Source of the DNA: Ulota crispa
Taxonomy: Eukaryota; Streptophyta; Bryopsida; Orthotrichales; Orthotrichaceae
Assembly (NCBI GenBank): GCA_963920765.1
Contig: OY987244.1
Location: 6,388,501 to 6,452,500, forward strand
DNA length: 64,000 nucleotides
Reading direction: 5' to 3'
Shown here: piece by piece, positions 1 through 12,760 of the stretch
Position numbering within the stretch: position 1 is the first letter of the stretch
Layout of the letters: each line of letters opens with the position of its first letter
Made by a program: the position numbers and the translations under genes
The notes under the pieces: generated by a model
What the model was told of the DNA's origin: nothing
Seen by the model: the letters and a program-made list of their open reading frames with translations, nothing else
The model's database searches: none

Positions 1-401
1 TGTAAAAACATTGCATGAATTAAACCTATTTGGGTAAAAAATTGTGTTGATAGAAAATAAATAATATTTTTTTGCACAAAATTTTTTGACATTCCTTTTA
101 TTGTGTGGGTAAAAAATTCTGTGAGTTTAGAACAAAAAATGCTTTACTGCAAGGGAATGTTTAGTAAACAAAAACAAATGTTTAGTGCATGGGTAAAATT
201 TGAAATTGGAAAGCGCTAACAAAAAGTAAGAATTATTCTCTTGCGGAAATAATGTTTTGTGTAAGTGGGCTTGAGCTTAGTTTACATCTCGTCGCACCAA
301 TGGGTGCCTATACTAGTATGGATATAAAAAAAACACTTACACTAGTTTTCAAAAATATAAGTACCAAAAAATCCTTGAATACATTGGTTGACCCCAATTG
401 A
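1..401. other. AT-rich, no gene seen
   Basis: AT-rich sequence with no reading frame of coding character and no repeat ends that I can define. It runs up to the first TTAA-type element. Confidence 0.5.
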
Positions 402-1235
402 CTAATCCCTAAATGACCAAGCCCTTTTTTCTATGAAAATCACTAAAAACTGTCATTTCTAAGAGGTTTAGTAAAAAGGGATTTTGTATTTTGTTTTTGT
501 GAAATTCAACTATAGGATCTTGCTCTAAACGAGAAGAGGTACTTGTGGGAAAAAAATCAAAAAAATTGCTTTGTCCAAAGTTGCACTTTAAATTTTCCAT
601 GCAAGAGATCAAGTTAGGTATAGGTGGAAGAAATTTCAAATCAACTAGAACTATGCAACACATGAGAAAAAATAGTAAGCAAAAAAAGTAGAGGAGTCAA
701 AACACCAAATTGTTAAAAATTTAATTATTGAAATAAGAAATGCAAATCCCAACAGTGATAATGTTGTGATAAACAATCTACTTCCTTTAATTTAATTTTT
801 TTCCAAAATATTGAAAATTGAGTAAAATAAGGACTTTGAAGTTTATTTTAGAGTAGAGAATCCACACTGCCCGCAAACATAAACTCCTCATAATTCTCAT
901 CTCATTGATTGAAATTGAGTAATTCAAAGCTTCTCAGGTATAAAAAAATAGAAAGAACCAATTTCAAATATTAATTTTAAAAAAATGTAAATTTTTAAAG
1001 AAGTTTTTGGGTTGCCCAAAGTTCCGAATGGCCAGTCCTTTCCAAATTTTGATAAATTCTTGCATAACTTCTTCATTAAATGTCAAAATGAAGAAAAAAT
1101 TAGATGCCCACATAGATCTTTGAATTCCCCACCTTCAAAGAAAGTTTTAGAAAATCACACAAAGTAGTTTGGCCATAGGTACATGCCTGAAGTCCAACCT
1201 GTCCCCCAAAGGGACAATGGTCCTTTAGGGGTTAA
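402..1235. mobile_element. TTAA-flanked non-autonomous element (long subfamily)
   Basis: The left end reads CTAATCCCTAAATGACCAAG and the right end is the reverse complement of TTAACCCCTAAAGGACC, so terminal inverted repeats are flanked by TTAA (one base changed on the left). The inside resembles the elements at 21475-22399 and 54730-55646, with the shared motif ATCACTAAAAACTG near the left end and CATAGGTACATGCC near the right. No transposase is present. TTAA target sites and CCC-starting ends are known hallmarks of the piggyBac superfamily; that assignment is an inference. Confidence 0.75.
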
Positions 1236-1434
1236 TGGTCAAGGCTCCTACTACTTTCTACTTTTTACTCATAGAAAAAATTCTTAGTTGAATTTGCAAT
1301 AATAATTATTAATGTTTTAAGCTAAATTCTCAAGTGAACCATGTAAAATAAAAAGGAAGTAAATGGTTAATTTCTAAGTTATTAAACAATTAGTGGACTA
1401 GAAATATTTAAAAATTTAAATTTAATATTCACAT

Positions 1435-1590
1435 TCACTACAAAGGAAAATGTTCAAAATGACAAAAATATGTCCAAATCAACATGGCTAAATTTACAGA
1501 AATTGTCCAATTTGACAAAAAAATTGTCATTTTGGATTTATTTAGTCAATTTGGACATGTCAATTAGGACACAATTCCTTGTAGTAATAT
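1435..1590. mobile_element. Small fold-back MITE, CACTA-like ends
   Basis: The ends CACTACAAAGGAAAATG and ATTCCTTGTAGTAA are inverted repeats, and the inside (TGTCCAAAT versus ATTTGGACATG) continues the fold-back. CACTACAAG-type ends are typical of CACTA-derived MITEs. Related copies lie at 4787-4966 and 30590-30715. Confidence 0.55.
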
Positions 1591-3319
1591 TTGCATGAAA
1601 TTGCTTCAGTAATTATCATAAAAGTGCCAATTTATTAGTTAATGACTGATATGAGGAAGTGCATTTTTCATTGCAGTTCCAAACAATAATCACCATCAAT
1701 ATATTGCAAAATAGCTTATTTTTATCAATACAAAGTTTTGAAATCTTTATGTTGCTTGCAAAATCTAATGGGTTATTTTTCAATAACTCTTTGAGGTGCT
1801 TTTGCGTATGTTTAAAAAAAAATTTGCAATGTAACAAGCAAGTATGCTCACAATTTTCTGTTACATATTCAGCTAATATAGTGGCATAAGTAATGCAAAC
1901 CGCTTTCTCACTAATCATAGCACTAGTGTCTAGTGGTTACATATCTATTTTTTATATTAGCAAATTTCTTTAAAGTAGAAAAATATAACTACATTTAAAA
2001 ATATTTAAAATTGCACATATATTTAAAAGTTTTACATTACATGATGTATATAGCAATATTCATCATTTTTTTTGTTTCTCAATGATAATCAAATTTTGCT
2101 ATTTGACTCATACATTGTGACTAAGTTTGTACCTTTGTACATGTTGTTATGTTCACTTGATGAAACGCTAGTTGAAAAGTAAAAATTACAAAATTACAAA
2201 ATTTTGACATATCACAAGTTACACTAAATCATTTGAGAATCGAATTTTTTATACTTAAAGGGGGTTTTTAGCATAAAAGATGTGCGAATGAATATTTCCT
2301 ACATACGGATGCAATTAAATCTAAAAAATCCATCAATAATGTCTTTCAATCAATTTACTTGTAAATCCGTGATATTACATAAAGAACTTATCAAAAACTG
2401 GATTTTGATTTGTCGGGGATGAATTTTGATATGCTTGGTTGGGATTGGAGGTAGGAATTAAACATAAAAAATTCAAGATACAGAAATACCAATTATATTC
2501 TATAATATTCTACTTTTTTTGAATAGTAAGAGGGGGCAACAACCTGTGCTGTAGGCCATAGTGTACAATCCCCGGAAAAAATTATGAGTTTTTGGCATTC
2601 AAACGACTTGCATAATTCACAACATATTTGACATTTTAATGTTTTGCATCACTACTATTAAATTCTTATGAAATTTTGATTAAGCGTGCCAAATTTTAAT
2701 TCCAAAAATTCAAAAAAAAAAAAATATTATAAATTGATTTCCGTAATATTTGTGGTTTTGCATGATAATTGAATATAATACATTGGTGATGAATTTTTAA
2801 GATTTGATTGCATGAGTACATAAGAAACACCCATAAGCACATTTCATGTGTAACAAAAGATTTCATTAGGTAACAAAAATATGATTTATAAAGAATCCAA
2901 TGTGAGGTGTGGTATGACTAAAAATTGTAAAATAGATATAGTTTATTTTAACTAGTTTTTAGCAAAGTAGACATGTCATCTTATTCAAAGGTACAAATCT
3001 AATCATATATAGTGGATGAGTCAAATAGCAAAATCTAATTATCATAAAGAAATATGTATTTCACAAAATTTGGACATGGTCACCATAACATTGAAATCTC
3101 TAAAAGAAAGGAATTTTGAAGCATTTTTGGAGATGCTTGTAAGAAGAAAAGATATGCATATGGGTTTTTTCTACATACTCACACAATAAAATCTCAAAAA
3201 TTCACCACAAATGATTTTTATTCAATTATCATGTTGAACCATGAATATTATAGAAAACAATTCACCATAAATGGAATTTTGATTTTTTGAAATTGATATT
3301 TGGTATGCTTAATCAAGAC
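1591..3319. other. Gene-free; degenerate inverted repeats
   Basis: No gene is seen. Two pairs of inverted segments are visible: about 2085-2150 against 2985-3055 (shared core CTATTTGACTCAT), and about 2738-2815 against 3165-3240 (shared core CATGATAATTGAAT). They suggest one or two old TIR elements whose outer ends cannot be fixed. Confidence 0.4.
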
Positions 3320-3323
3320 TACA

Positions 3324-4163
3324 GGGTGATTGCAAGAAACACTAGTACTACATTGTGTCCCCTTCCCCCCAGGCGGGTGGTATTAGGATTGTATCTTTTG
3401 CTTAACAAGTCTTTTTGACTCGAAATTTCAAAGTAAGGAAAACATCAAAGTTACTGACATTCAATAATTTTTTGATATTTTTAAAAATTATTTTACTATT
3501 TATAATTGAATATGGATTGCATGTCTACCTAAATGGTTTTGGGGGTTTTCAGTACTGCACTGGGTCAAAAAATGTGAATTTTTGGCCACAAATCAGGGTA
3601 GTGATTCAGGAGGCATCATTACACAAATTTATAGATTGGTTTTGCAAATCTCAAAATTCTATGCCTTGCACATTCTCTCAAAGTGGGCATCCTATCTCCA
3701 TGCCTAGGTGATAGACAAAAATCTTCCTAGAAAAAGTACTTTCATCATTTCAAGCCTATCAAGGAGGCCACAAATGGCCAATTTTTGTTTTATTTTTTTT
3801 GGTTTTTTTGTAATTACTAAGAATTAAAACATGGCAGCCTAGAAATTATGGTAATTTCTGCTCCACATGCCTATGTAGTACTCCCCTCCATTTACTGGCA
3901 CTATGTAGTACCATTGACCACTGACATCTTTTGAGAATCTGAATTATTTTTCATCCATTCATTGAATTGCTATTATTGATAGTTGGCCTTCCTAAATGAC
4001 TTGCCATGTGCCTCATTCGCAATATATTTGGGATGGGAGGGACGATTCAGATTTCCAATGTGAGGATGTTGTGTAGTACTTATAGTATTGATAATAGTGC
4101 CAGTATTACACCCAAAAAGAGGCATTTTGAGACAAAACCATGAAGTGTTTCTTGCAACTACCC
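3324..4163. mobile_element. TIR element with TACA target duplication
   Basis: The left end GGGTGATTGCAAGAAACACT pairs with the right end AGTGTTTCTTGCAACTACCC (two mismatches). TACA flanks the element on both sides (3320-3323 and 4164-4167). The 840-bp inside has no coding frame of transposase type. The family is not recognised. Confidence 0.65.
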
Positions 4164-4786
4164 TACATGAGAATTTAATATGAGTGAAACAAAAAAATAA
4201 AATTTCAATTGTGTTGTGAATTACTAATGTTGCTTAAATATCATCAAAGCAAAATAATCAAACTTCTTTCTTTCCTAGTACAAATACAAAGAGTGAGGGG
4301 GGGGGTAATTTTTTTACACTTGGGAAGGTCCTCCAAACCTGCTCCCCCCCCGAAAGCAGGTCGGGGGTCAAGGCCCGCCCTAGCCAGTTCGGGACCAGAC
4401 GGAGCCCCATTTCATATCATGTGCGAGGCCGTAATTAGGCCCACGCACATGAGGCTTACAAAGCTCATGCAATGTCTCATATGAGGGCGTGAGGATGCTA
4501 GTTTGCTCACTCTACGGCTTTTCAAAATCTCTTCTAGTTTATTCTTTAAATGAATTTCTAGTGCAAGATTTTTTTCACAATCTAATGTATTTGAGGCTCA
4601 TTTTCAAAAGCTTTCAACACTTCGGTACGTCAAAAATTTTGTACAAAATCTTGAATAGAAAAATCATAATCAATTATTTTCAAAATTGAATCTTTGATGT
4701 TAAAACTAGATTTCAAGAAGAAATTGCAAAATTGTAAATTATTAAAAATAACAACTTAGTTAGATTTGGTGAACTTCAAAGTATTG
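4164..4786. other. Gene-free; GC-rich patch
   Basis: No gene is recognised. A short GC-rich patch at about 4310-4480 (homopolymer G and C runs) stands out against AT-rich flanks. It looks like a repeat fragment of unknown family. Confidence 0.4.
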
Positions 4787-4966
4787 TATGTCAACACCAA
4801 ATCACTAGAAGAAAAACATATCCTAAAGGACTGGTTAACAACAAGCGCAAATGTTCTAAACGACTATACAATGACTCAATTACTATAAAATTGAGTTGTT
4901 TAGGACATTTGCAATCATCGTGAACTAGTCATTTAAGACAAGATTTCTTCTACTGAAATTTGGTGC
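4787..4966. mobile_element. Fold-back MITE, CACTA-like
   Basis: CACCAAATCACTAGAAGAAA at the left pairs with TTTCTTCTACTGAAATTTGG at the right. The inner arms (CAAATGTTCTAAACGACT against TTTAGGACATTTGC) also pair, so nearly the whole element folds back. The fragment at 30590-30715 is related. Confidence 0.6.
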
Positions 4967-4969
4967 CCC

Positions 4970-4986
4970 AGGCATTTAGGGGTTAA
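4970..4986. mobile_element. Orphan right end of a TTAA-type element
   Basis: GGCATTTAGGGGTTAA matches the right terminus of the TTAA family, but no matching left end was found upstream. It is probably a truncated copy. Confidence 0.4.
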
Positions 4987-6764
4987 TTATTGACCATAAG
5001 ATTTAGCTCTGTGGAAGTCAAAATCTGATCATTTGTTTTTTGTTCTTGAATTTGAAAATTTAAAAATATACAAATTAGCAATTTTGTTATATACACAAAT
5101 ACATAATATTGTGCTACTTTATAAAAGAATTGGTGGAAATAATTATATTTTGTTTCATGTATTTTATTTGTTTAAATTATAGTTCAATTTAATATCAACA
5201 AAAACAGAACAACTCATGTTTTCATTATTTTAATTAACACTTTTGAATAAAATATTATACAATTTTTCACAAATATTTAATACATACTTAGGGAGATCAC
5301 TAGTCAGCTTTTCAGGAACTACGTGAGTTAAATGATAGGGTTCATTTAATTCAAAGAACAAAAAAATTATATAATATGTAGGGTTACTATAGGGTCCATG
5401 AAATACTATAAATTGTAATACATATAAAATAGGGTATGCAAAAATAATTGGCAGTAGAAATTTTTATTAATAAATTAGCCTTAACAAATAGGAGATGCAC
5501 AAAAAATTTATTGTACAATGGAGAAAGTTAACAATGGAGGGTAGATGACAAATATTTATATTCACTACAATTTTTTAATCTAGGGTTGTGGATCTCTTTG
5601 TTGTGTGTTAGTGCTCACGATTAGGATATTCCATTTCAAGCAATGCCACAATGTGATGACCAAATACCCATGAGGAAGCCACTTGTTTGGGCTTGGTACA
5701 ATGGAAGGACCTAGTCACTTGGTAAGGCCTTTTTTAAGGTTCTAAGAATTTGCTCTAATTTGAACAAAAATCCAATGTTTTGGTAAGTTGTATCAATTCT
5801 TTAAAATTATAACCGTACAAATTCAAATTAGACATGTTAAAAATCACATAGGAAAAATAAACACAATAACATCACTTATGAATTGAAAGGTTGTAATGAC
5901 CCTTCAATTCATATGCTTGTCATTGGGTTATATGATATACATCATATACTTATTTGTAATAGAAAGATTTTTCTACAAAGAATAGTGAAAATATGATCAA
6001 ATCAAATAAATTAGTTTTATATATAAAGTAGCCACACTTTAAAATAAAATCAAGGAATTTACAAAAAAAAATAGGATACAAGAAATATGCTTCTTGTAGC
6101 TTTCTATATAATAATATGGTCATCTAAAATACAAAAATTAAAGTAAATAGCCTTCCATCAAATACCTTCTTAACTCACATGTATACCATAAACTACAAGG
6201 GATTGATCTCCCCAAAAATACATATTCATTTTTCAATGAATTCCATATATTATAACTAGAAATTTCACTTTGAGAAAGCTTGAAAATTTTGTTTCTAAAT
6301 GAAATATGTGATTTTTTATAATTTGTGCTTGTAACTTTTCCCTAAAAAGCACAATTTAATTATTACAAATTGTCGATTTTTATAGATTTATTTATATGCA
6401 CTATGATTTTAGATATTTTGCTAAAACAGCAAAATTTTCCCTATCTATTTGATATGTATTCTTAATAGTTAATAGATTCTATAACTTATTAAGCTAATTT
6501 AAAAAAGTACACGTGTTAGTCTATATTAGTTAAACTTTATAATTATTTATAGATTATTTTTTGTTTATGTATTTTTAATATTAAAAAAATGATAGCAGGA
6601 AACAATTACAGCAAATGGATAAAAAAATTTAAATTTTTTGCTTATTCAAAAGTTTTGCATGGTTATTTTGTTGATCATGTTGTTTTCTATTTACATATGT
6701 TCTATTAATGTTCTTTGTTATCAAATTTTCTTTATATGAATAAATAAATAAATATATATATATA
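4987..6764. other. AT-rich, no gene seen
   Basis: Very AT-rich sequence with no coding frame or definable repeat ends. A short AT run lies at about 6748-6766, next to the following element. Confidence 0.5.
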
Positions 6765-7320
6765 TAGAGATGGGGACACAAAGATCCACTCCTCACTCAA
6801 ACCTTCCCATGTAATCAATTCTTCACCAAATCTAAAATCAATTACATATTTTAAAAACTTATAAAGGGGGAAAATAAGTATTAAAATTTGAAAAGTAAAC
6901 TATTCCAACTCAACACCTTTAACTCATGCAAAGTGTAATTATGCACTATCAAATATGTTATATTCATCAACTTTTAGTCTTTCACCAACAATTATTTTAG
7001 CCTTTAACCACTTTTTAGAGCTTGAAATTGCCTCAACTCAAGCAAGCCTCTTGCAAATGGAAAGAGGGACACAATGCACTAAAATTTGACAAGAATCAAA
7101 TTAGAAGAAGAGTTAATTAAAAATCATTTAGAAAAAGCATCAAATTATGCTTAAAGTGCTTTTAAAATCACTACAAGTCCACCATCAATCTAAAACCAAT
7201 ACATTTTCACCTGCTAATAAGAGCTTTCAACATATGTAATTTTAAATTTTAGATTTAGTGAAGTGTTGATTGCGTGGGAGGGGTGTGATTGAGAAGTGGA
7301 TCTTTGTGTCCCCATCTCTA
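6765..7320. mobile_element. TIR element with TA target (mariner-like MITE)
   Basis: The left end TAGAGATGGGGACACAAAGA and the right end TCTTTGTGTCCCCATCTCTA are inverted repeats; pairing extends about 38 bp with few mismatches. The flanking TA at 6763-6764 and 7321-7322 fits a Tc1/mariner-type target. At 556 bp with no transposase frame, it is non-autonomous. Confidence 0.7.
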
Positions 7321-8036
7321 TAATCATTCTTGGACATGAACTGGTTAAAATCAATGTTAAATTCAAATTCAATCAATAATATTGCAAAAAAAATTAAAAT
7401 ATTATCTTCATTACAAAGTTGATAGAATTTTCCAAATAATACTTGATAATTTGCTAAAAATTATCATTTGCACACTAATCACATTTTTCAACCTCTAGTA
7501 CATCCAATTTTTTTTTTCTAATTTAAATTTTTGCATTTGTTTTGTAATTATAGAATCAAAGAACTGATAGTGGATGTTTAAAATGAGATTGAGAGAACCT
7601 TGAACATATCTTAAATACATTTGAAAACTTTTTTGTTTTGCATTTAACTTGTATTTATAAAGTATAAATATAAGAAAATTTATTTTTAAGTGCATTTAAA
7701 ATAGGTGCCAACTTTGTAAATTTCAATGCATTTTTTATTGTGAAAATGAGTATAATTTATTAAACACAAAATTGCTCAAACAATGGTGCTTTAAAATGGT
7801 GTTAACTGCTAAAATTGTTTCAAACCATCTATATCTAATTATAGCAAATTTTAAACAAAATATTATCACATGTTGAATGCTTACTGCTTCTTAACTTTGA
7901 ATAAAGCTTTAAACCAAATATTTGGTACTTGCTATTTAAATATGTATATAATTGAAAATATAATGCTTCCTTGCTATGCGCACAAAGAAAGAAGGGAAGT
8001 GGGATGCACAACAAGAAAACACTTAAAAATTTTGGT
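7321..8036. other. AT-rich, no gene seen
   Basis: AT-rich sequence. Short open frames here have low-complexity compositions and no recognisable domain. Confidence 0.4.
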
Positions 8037-8462
8037 CTATGGATATCTGTGAAATTTCTGGAAAAGAGCAACCGGTTTAGAGTTTAGAGACTTTACATTT
8101 TGTTTTGTCTTTGCGTTTGCAACGCCCTTGTCCAAATTCACCATAAACCATAGAAGACAAATGGCAAAGGCATTTGTGATGAAGGACGCTAGTAAACTTT
8201 GAACCATCACCAACCAAGCAGCAAGGCTATGACAATGCAAGGTAGTCCTTGCATCCTTTTGACTATCATCACACACGGAGTATAATTCTCCTTGAATCAC
8301 AATGAATATGAACAAAAAAGTTAGCAAAATTGTATAGGCACCCAGTTGCAGTCTTGTGTTTTTTTTTATAGTTAAGGTCAACTTGCTGTAGACCATCCGC
8401 CATATTTTATGCAACTTACTAGCCAAATCTGCCTCTCCATTGCTAGCAAGCCAGGACAGTTG
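8037..8462 (-). CDS. Possible exon or relic encoding a membrane protein
   Basis: An open frame of about 141 codons follows a TTTAG that could serve as splice acceptor (8463-8467). It ends in a stop at 8037. The product is not recognised. It has two clearly hydrophobic stretches, one around LQLGAYTILLTFLFIFIVI and one around AICLLWFMV, with a Cys-containing hydrophilic loop between them. No ATG starts the frame and no partner exon was found upstream, so this may be a gene relic or chance. Its base composition is richer in GC than the flanks, which is the main reason to keep it. Confidence 0.25.
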   Translation of the reverse strand, partial: QLSWLASNGEADLASKLHKIWRMVYSKLTLTIKKNTRLQLGAYTILLTFLFIFIVIQGELYSVCDDSQKDARTTLHCHSLAAWLVMVQSLLASFITNAFAICLLWFMVNLDKGVANAKTKQNVKSLNSKPVALFQKFHRYP

Positions 8463-9723
8463 CTAAAGTGTGAGTAGGGAGCAATGAACATTGAGAGTTG
8501 AGCAGTGGGCAGACTATTCATGAAAATTGAGAAATTGAAAATGATATTTTGGTGATTTTCATATGTTCATAAATATGCAAAAATGTCACTACATGAATAG
8601 AAAATTTGGATGATATTTAAAATTCATCCATTGATACAAACAAATGAAAAATAATACCAAATAGATGAAAATAAAATGGATGAATGTAGATGAAACTAGA
8701 CAAAAAATAGGATAGAAACGCATTTAGGAAAATAAATTATAAATAAATAAAAAACCAAAAAATACAAAATTTCATTGATACCCACTTTTTGAAAGAAAAA
8801 AAAATCAAGTACAAGATTTCTTGCATTACTAACAACTTCAAAAAAAGAAAATCAAAAATAAACTTACATTGAACTTTTCATATATTAATTTTATATTTTT
8901 GTTGTACTCTCAGTTTAAAAGAATCCAAATCCTTAATTTTTAATTTGCAATTTTGAACAAGTTCTAACTTTGAAGATACAAATCTACAATAATAACAGTG
9001 AAATAAATATTATAATCCCAATAAAAAGAAATTTAAATTTATATCTCAAATTTCACATTGAAAGTACACTTTTAATTACTGCTTTAATGCTTTTGAATGC
9101 TGATATGGTATTTCTTTTAATATATTGTAAATAATTTCAAACAAGTTTTGTGCAAATATTTAATCAAAATTTTTTTTTGATAAATATCCTCAAACTTATA
9201 TAAACTTGTAAAATCATTAGGAATGCAAAATTCACTATGATTCTCTTCATTTAGTAATTTACCATATTGAAAATGCTAAGACATTTTTTGATTCTTTATT
9301 AAATAAGAAGAATGCAAAAAAATTAAATTGTTTTCATTCTGAATGATTATAAAAATTAAAATGCTAAAGCTTAATTTTCAAAAATCAATAGTTCAAGAGT
9401 AGTATTTGTTATATTAGAGAACAAAAACATGAAAATCATTGAGCTCGTGTTTATATTTAAAATCAAACTTTAAAAATACTAAAATAACAACAATAATAAA
9501 AGTAAGCATTTCAAGGGTTAAATTCATAATATTATCAATGTATAGTTAATTTTTTCAGGTATTCTAATATTTTATTGTATTGTTCAGAGTTTAATTATTT
9601 TTAATTTTTAATTTTTAACTATTTCATATTTATTTGATATGCGTTTTTTTAATGCGCTTTTCACGTTTAGAAAGCATTAAACTATCAAGTTTTTCTCTTG
9701 ATTTGTTTAGAAATCAACGTGAT

Positions 9724-9726
<3 letters not shown>
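8463..9726. other. AT-rich, no gene seen
   Basis: About 1.26 kb of AT-rich sequence with poly-A and poly-T runs and no coding frame. Confidence 0.5.

Positions 9727-9759
<33 letters not shown>
9727..9759. repeat. TA dinucleotide microsatellite
   Basis: An uninterrupted TA run of about 33 bases just upstream of the satellite array. Confidence 0.9.
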
Positions 9760-9762
<3 letters not shown>

Positions 9763-9959
9763 AATTCAATAATTTATATTTTGATTGATCTCTGCAGATT
9801 TTGATAATGTGGAGAATTTTCTTTTTTTTTCAGAATTTTTTCAGAATTTTTTATGTCAATATGCTTTTTAAAAATTTTTGAGCATATTGTACAAAATTTT
9901 ATTACAAGATAAATTATACATTTACTTTTATGCATATTTTAATAGCATGTAACATTTGT

Positions 9960-11720
9960 TTAGTTTGAAGCTTTATAAATGTCGTTATTTTAATCCTTAG
10001 AAGATTTACTTCTTATTATTGAATTTCAATACAATAATTTTCACAAATATGGTTTTTAATATTATGAATATAGCTCATGAAATGTTGATGGTTAATTACC
10101 GAGCTTAGCTTATTCTTCTTTGCGTTTTTGAACCCTAATGTTGGTACTAATTAATCTTTAAAGAATTGATTTTCAATTTTGATCATTGCACTTAAGTTGA
10201 ATGATTTTCATGTTTTTACACTTTAACATTTTTACTTTATATCTTTCAGCGCTTAATTTTAATTATTGAATTTCTATTCAACGATGTTTATGTTTTTGGA
10301 CTGTAATATTGTTACTTTAATCTTCTTAGAGCTTAGTTTTGGTTATGATGTTTCAACTCAATATTCATCATGTTATATTTTTATTATTTATTATTTTAAA
10401 CCTACAAAAATTTGATTATGATTATTCATCTTCAACTTAATAATCTTTATGTTATTGAACTGAAATGTTGTGAATACAATCTTTAAATGGATGATTTTTA
10501 ATCATTCAACTTTAACTCAATAGTTTTCATGTTTTGGAATTCTACTTTTACCATTTTTTTTAAGGCTTTATTATTGATTTTGTATCTAATGATTTTATTA
10601 TTTTTGTATTCTAATAATTTTAATATAGTTCTTAAAAGGCTAATTTTTGATTATTCAGCTTCAGCTGAATATTATTCATGTTTTGAACTTTAGTATTTTT
10701 ACTCTATGTTTTTAAGAATTTGATTTTGATTATTGAGTTTCAAATCAATAATCTTCATCATATTAAATTGTAAAACTGTGAATTTAGCCTTTGAATGACT
10801 GATTTTTAATCATTGGGCTTCAGCTCAGTATTTTCCAAATTTTTTGTTTTTTTTGTTGTAATTAATACTTGAAGCTTTTGTTTAGATCATTGTGTTTTAG
10901 CAAAATGATCTTCATATTTTCGGATTTTAATATTATTACTTTAATACGCTAAAAAATTGGTTTTTATTATTGTACTTCAACTCAATAATTTTATGCTTTT
11001 GAAATCTAATGTAGTGAATATAATCTCTCGTATAATCTTTGAATGGCTGATTTTTTACCAATGTTTCAGCTTAATATTTTTTATATTTTTTGGATTTTAA
11101 TGGAATTAGGGTTCAACTCTATAATTTTGTTGTAAGATTAAAATGTTGTTAATATAGTCCTTAAAAGACTGATTTTTCATCGTTGAGCTTTAACACAATA
11201 TTCTTTATGAGTTTATGTTTTATACTTTCATGTTGTTACGTTATTCTTTTTAAATTTAAATTTTTATTATTGAGTTTCTACTCAATGATCTTCATTTTTT
11301 TGAACTCAAATGATATTTATATCGCTCTTAAAGCGCTGATTTTGGATTATTTTGCTTCAGCTCAATATGTTTTTGAACTCTAATGTTGTAACTTTAAGTT
11401 TTTTGAAACTTAATTTTAATTATTAAGTTTCAATTTATTGATCTTCATATTTTTGGACTCTAATTTTTTTTAATGCAGCCTTTGAAAGGTTAATATTTTA
11501 TCATTGAGGTTCAGCCTATGTTCTTAATGTTTTTATATTTTGATAGTAGTATTGGAATCTTTTGTGAGCTTAATTTTGGTTATTGAGCTGCGGCTCAATG
11601 TTTTTCACGTTTTTCCAGTTTGAAGTTATTATTAACCATTTAAGTTCTTAGTTTTTATCATTGAAATTCTATTAAAAAAATTTCATGTTTTTTAGCTCTA
11701 GTATTGTTAATATAGTCTCG
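9960..11720. repeat. AT-rich ~78-bp satellite with alternating unit types
   Basis: About 21 degenerate units recur every ~78 bp. Each has a core of the type ATTGAGTTTCAACTCAATAA followed by TTCATGTTTTT. The core is palindromic (TTGAG...CTCAA). Two flavours tend to alternate: one with GCTTAATTTTGATTATTGAG, the other with CTGATTTTTAATCATTGAGC, giving a ~157-bp dimer. Cores lie near 10262, 10340, 10420, 10650, 10730, 10808, 10965, 11178, 11265, 11345 and 11580. Open frames here are by-products of the repeat. Confidence 0.75.
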
Positions 11721-12474
11721 GGGAGTGCACTCTTGTTTCTTTTTAGATACACATGCGATCAAATGAAGGGTTATTTTAAATGCCTTGGTCCTAAATTTTT
11801 GACATGGCTTATAAATATAATAGCGTCACTTTAATAAGCGTGGGGTTCTTATAAATAATGAAGGGCAAGGTTTAATAATGGATGTTACATTTTTTTTAGT
11901 TCTACAATAGCGTGGTTAATATTTAAAAAATGAATATTTTTATTAGAGGTAGTAGATGAGGCTAAGGTTTATTACAGAACCAAAAATTTATGCTCCTAGA
12001 GGGTATCCAAAACCGAACCCAAAGTCTGCTATTTAAGCTAGGTATAAGGCGGTTTACCCATTTTTTTACAAGACTTTTGTGATTAAAAGGTACAACTTGG
12101 GTTCATTGATTTTGGACAAAAAATATTGAATGGACTATTGAAGGGTTCATTTTTTTGCTAATTTTTCTAGTGCTTTATTTTCTTGCTAAAGCAACAAGCT
12201 CACTTTTATTTTTTTATTTTTGCTAGTCATTTTGTATTTATAATAAACATAGGGTATACAAAAGGATGGCAAGAATTGTTTTTAAATAAAGGTTAGGATA
12301 TATGAAATTCCTTCGATTTAAAAATTTAAGTAAAGATAGTCCTATAGATATCAGATGTTTTTTACCTACATAGCCCCTTACTTATAAAGCTTTGCATGCA
12401 CGTTGTCCTGATGAAAATCTCTCTATCATGTAAATATTAGTTATTTATTTATGTTTGTATTGATTTCAATAAAT
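11721..12474. other. Gene-free spacer
   Basis: No gene or defined repeat. The sequence changes character abruptly at the satellite edge. Confidence 0.4.
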
Positions 12475-12760
12475 TAACAGTTGTGGCAAAATGGATAGTC
12501 GTAGTGAGGACTACGGTTTGGTGACCACGGTTTAATGACAACGCAGCGGCCATAAATTTTAGTGCACCGCACCATCTTGTCACATGCACAGCTCAGGAGG
12601 AAGGTAGTGGATTGGCTGGGCCAATTTCCTACCTCACCAGCTGCCAAGCCGTGGGCCGCCATCACTGCTCGACGAGTCTGATAGGGTTTGAACTCGGACC
12701 AGCAGACGACCAGAGACGACCGCTTCTCTAACCAATCAAATCTACAACTTGATGACTGAA
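12475..12760 (-). mobile_element. tRNA-derived SINE
   Basis: On the minus strand the sequence starts with a tRNA-like promoter. The A box is TGGTTAGAGAAG (12723-12734) and the B box is GAGTTCAAACCC (12684-12695), 27 bp apart. A GC-rich tail of about 200 bp follows, ending near ATTTTGCCACAAC. The SINE is far more GC-rich than its flanks. The open frame across it is not a gene. Confidence 0.7.
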
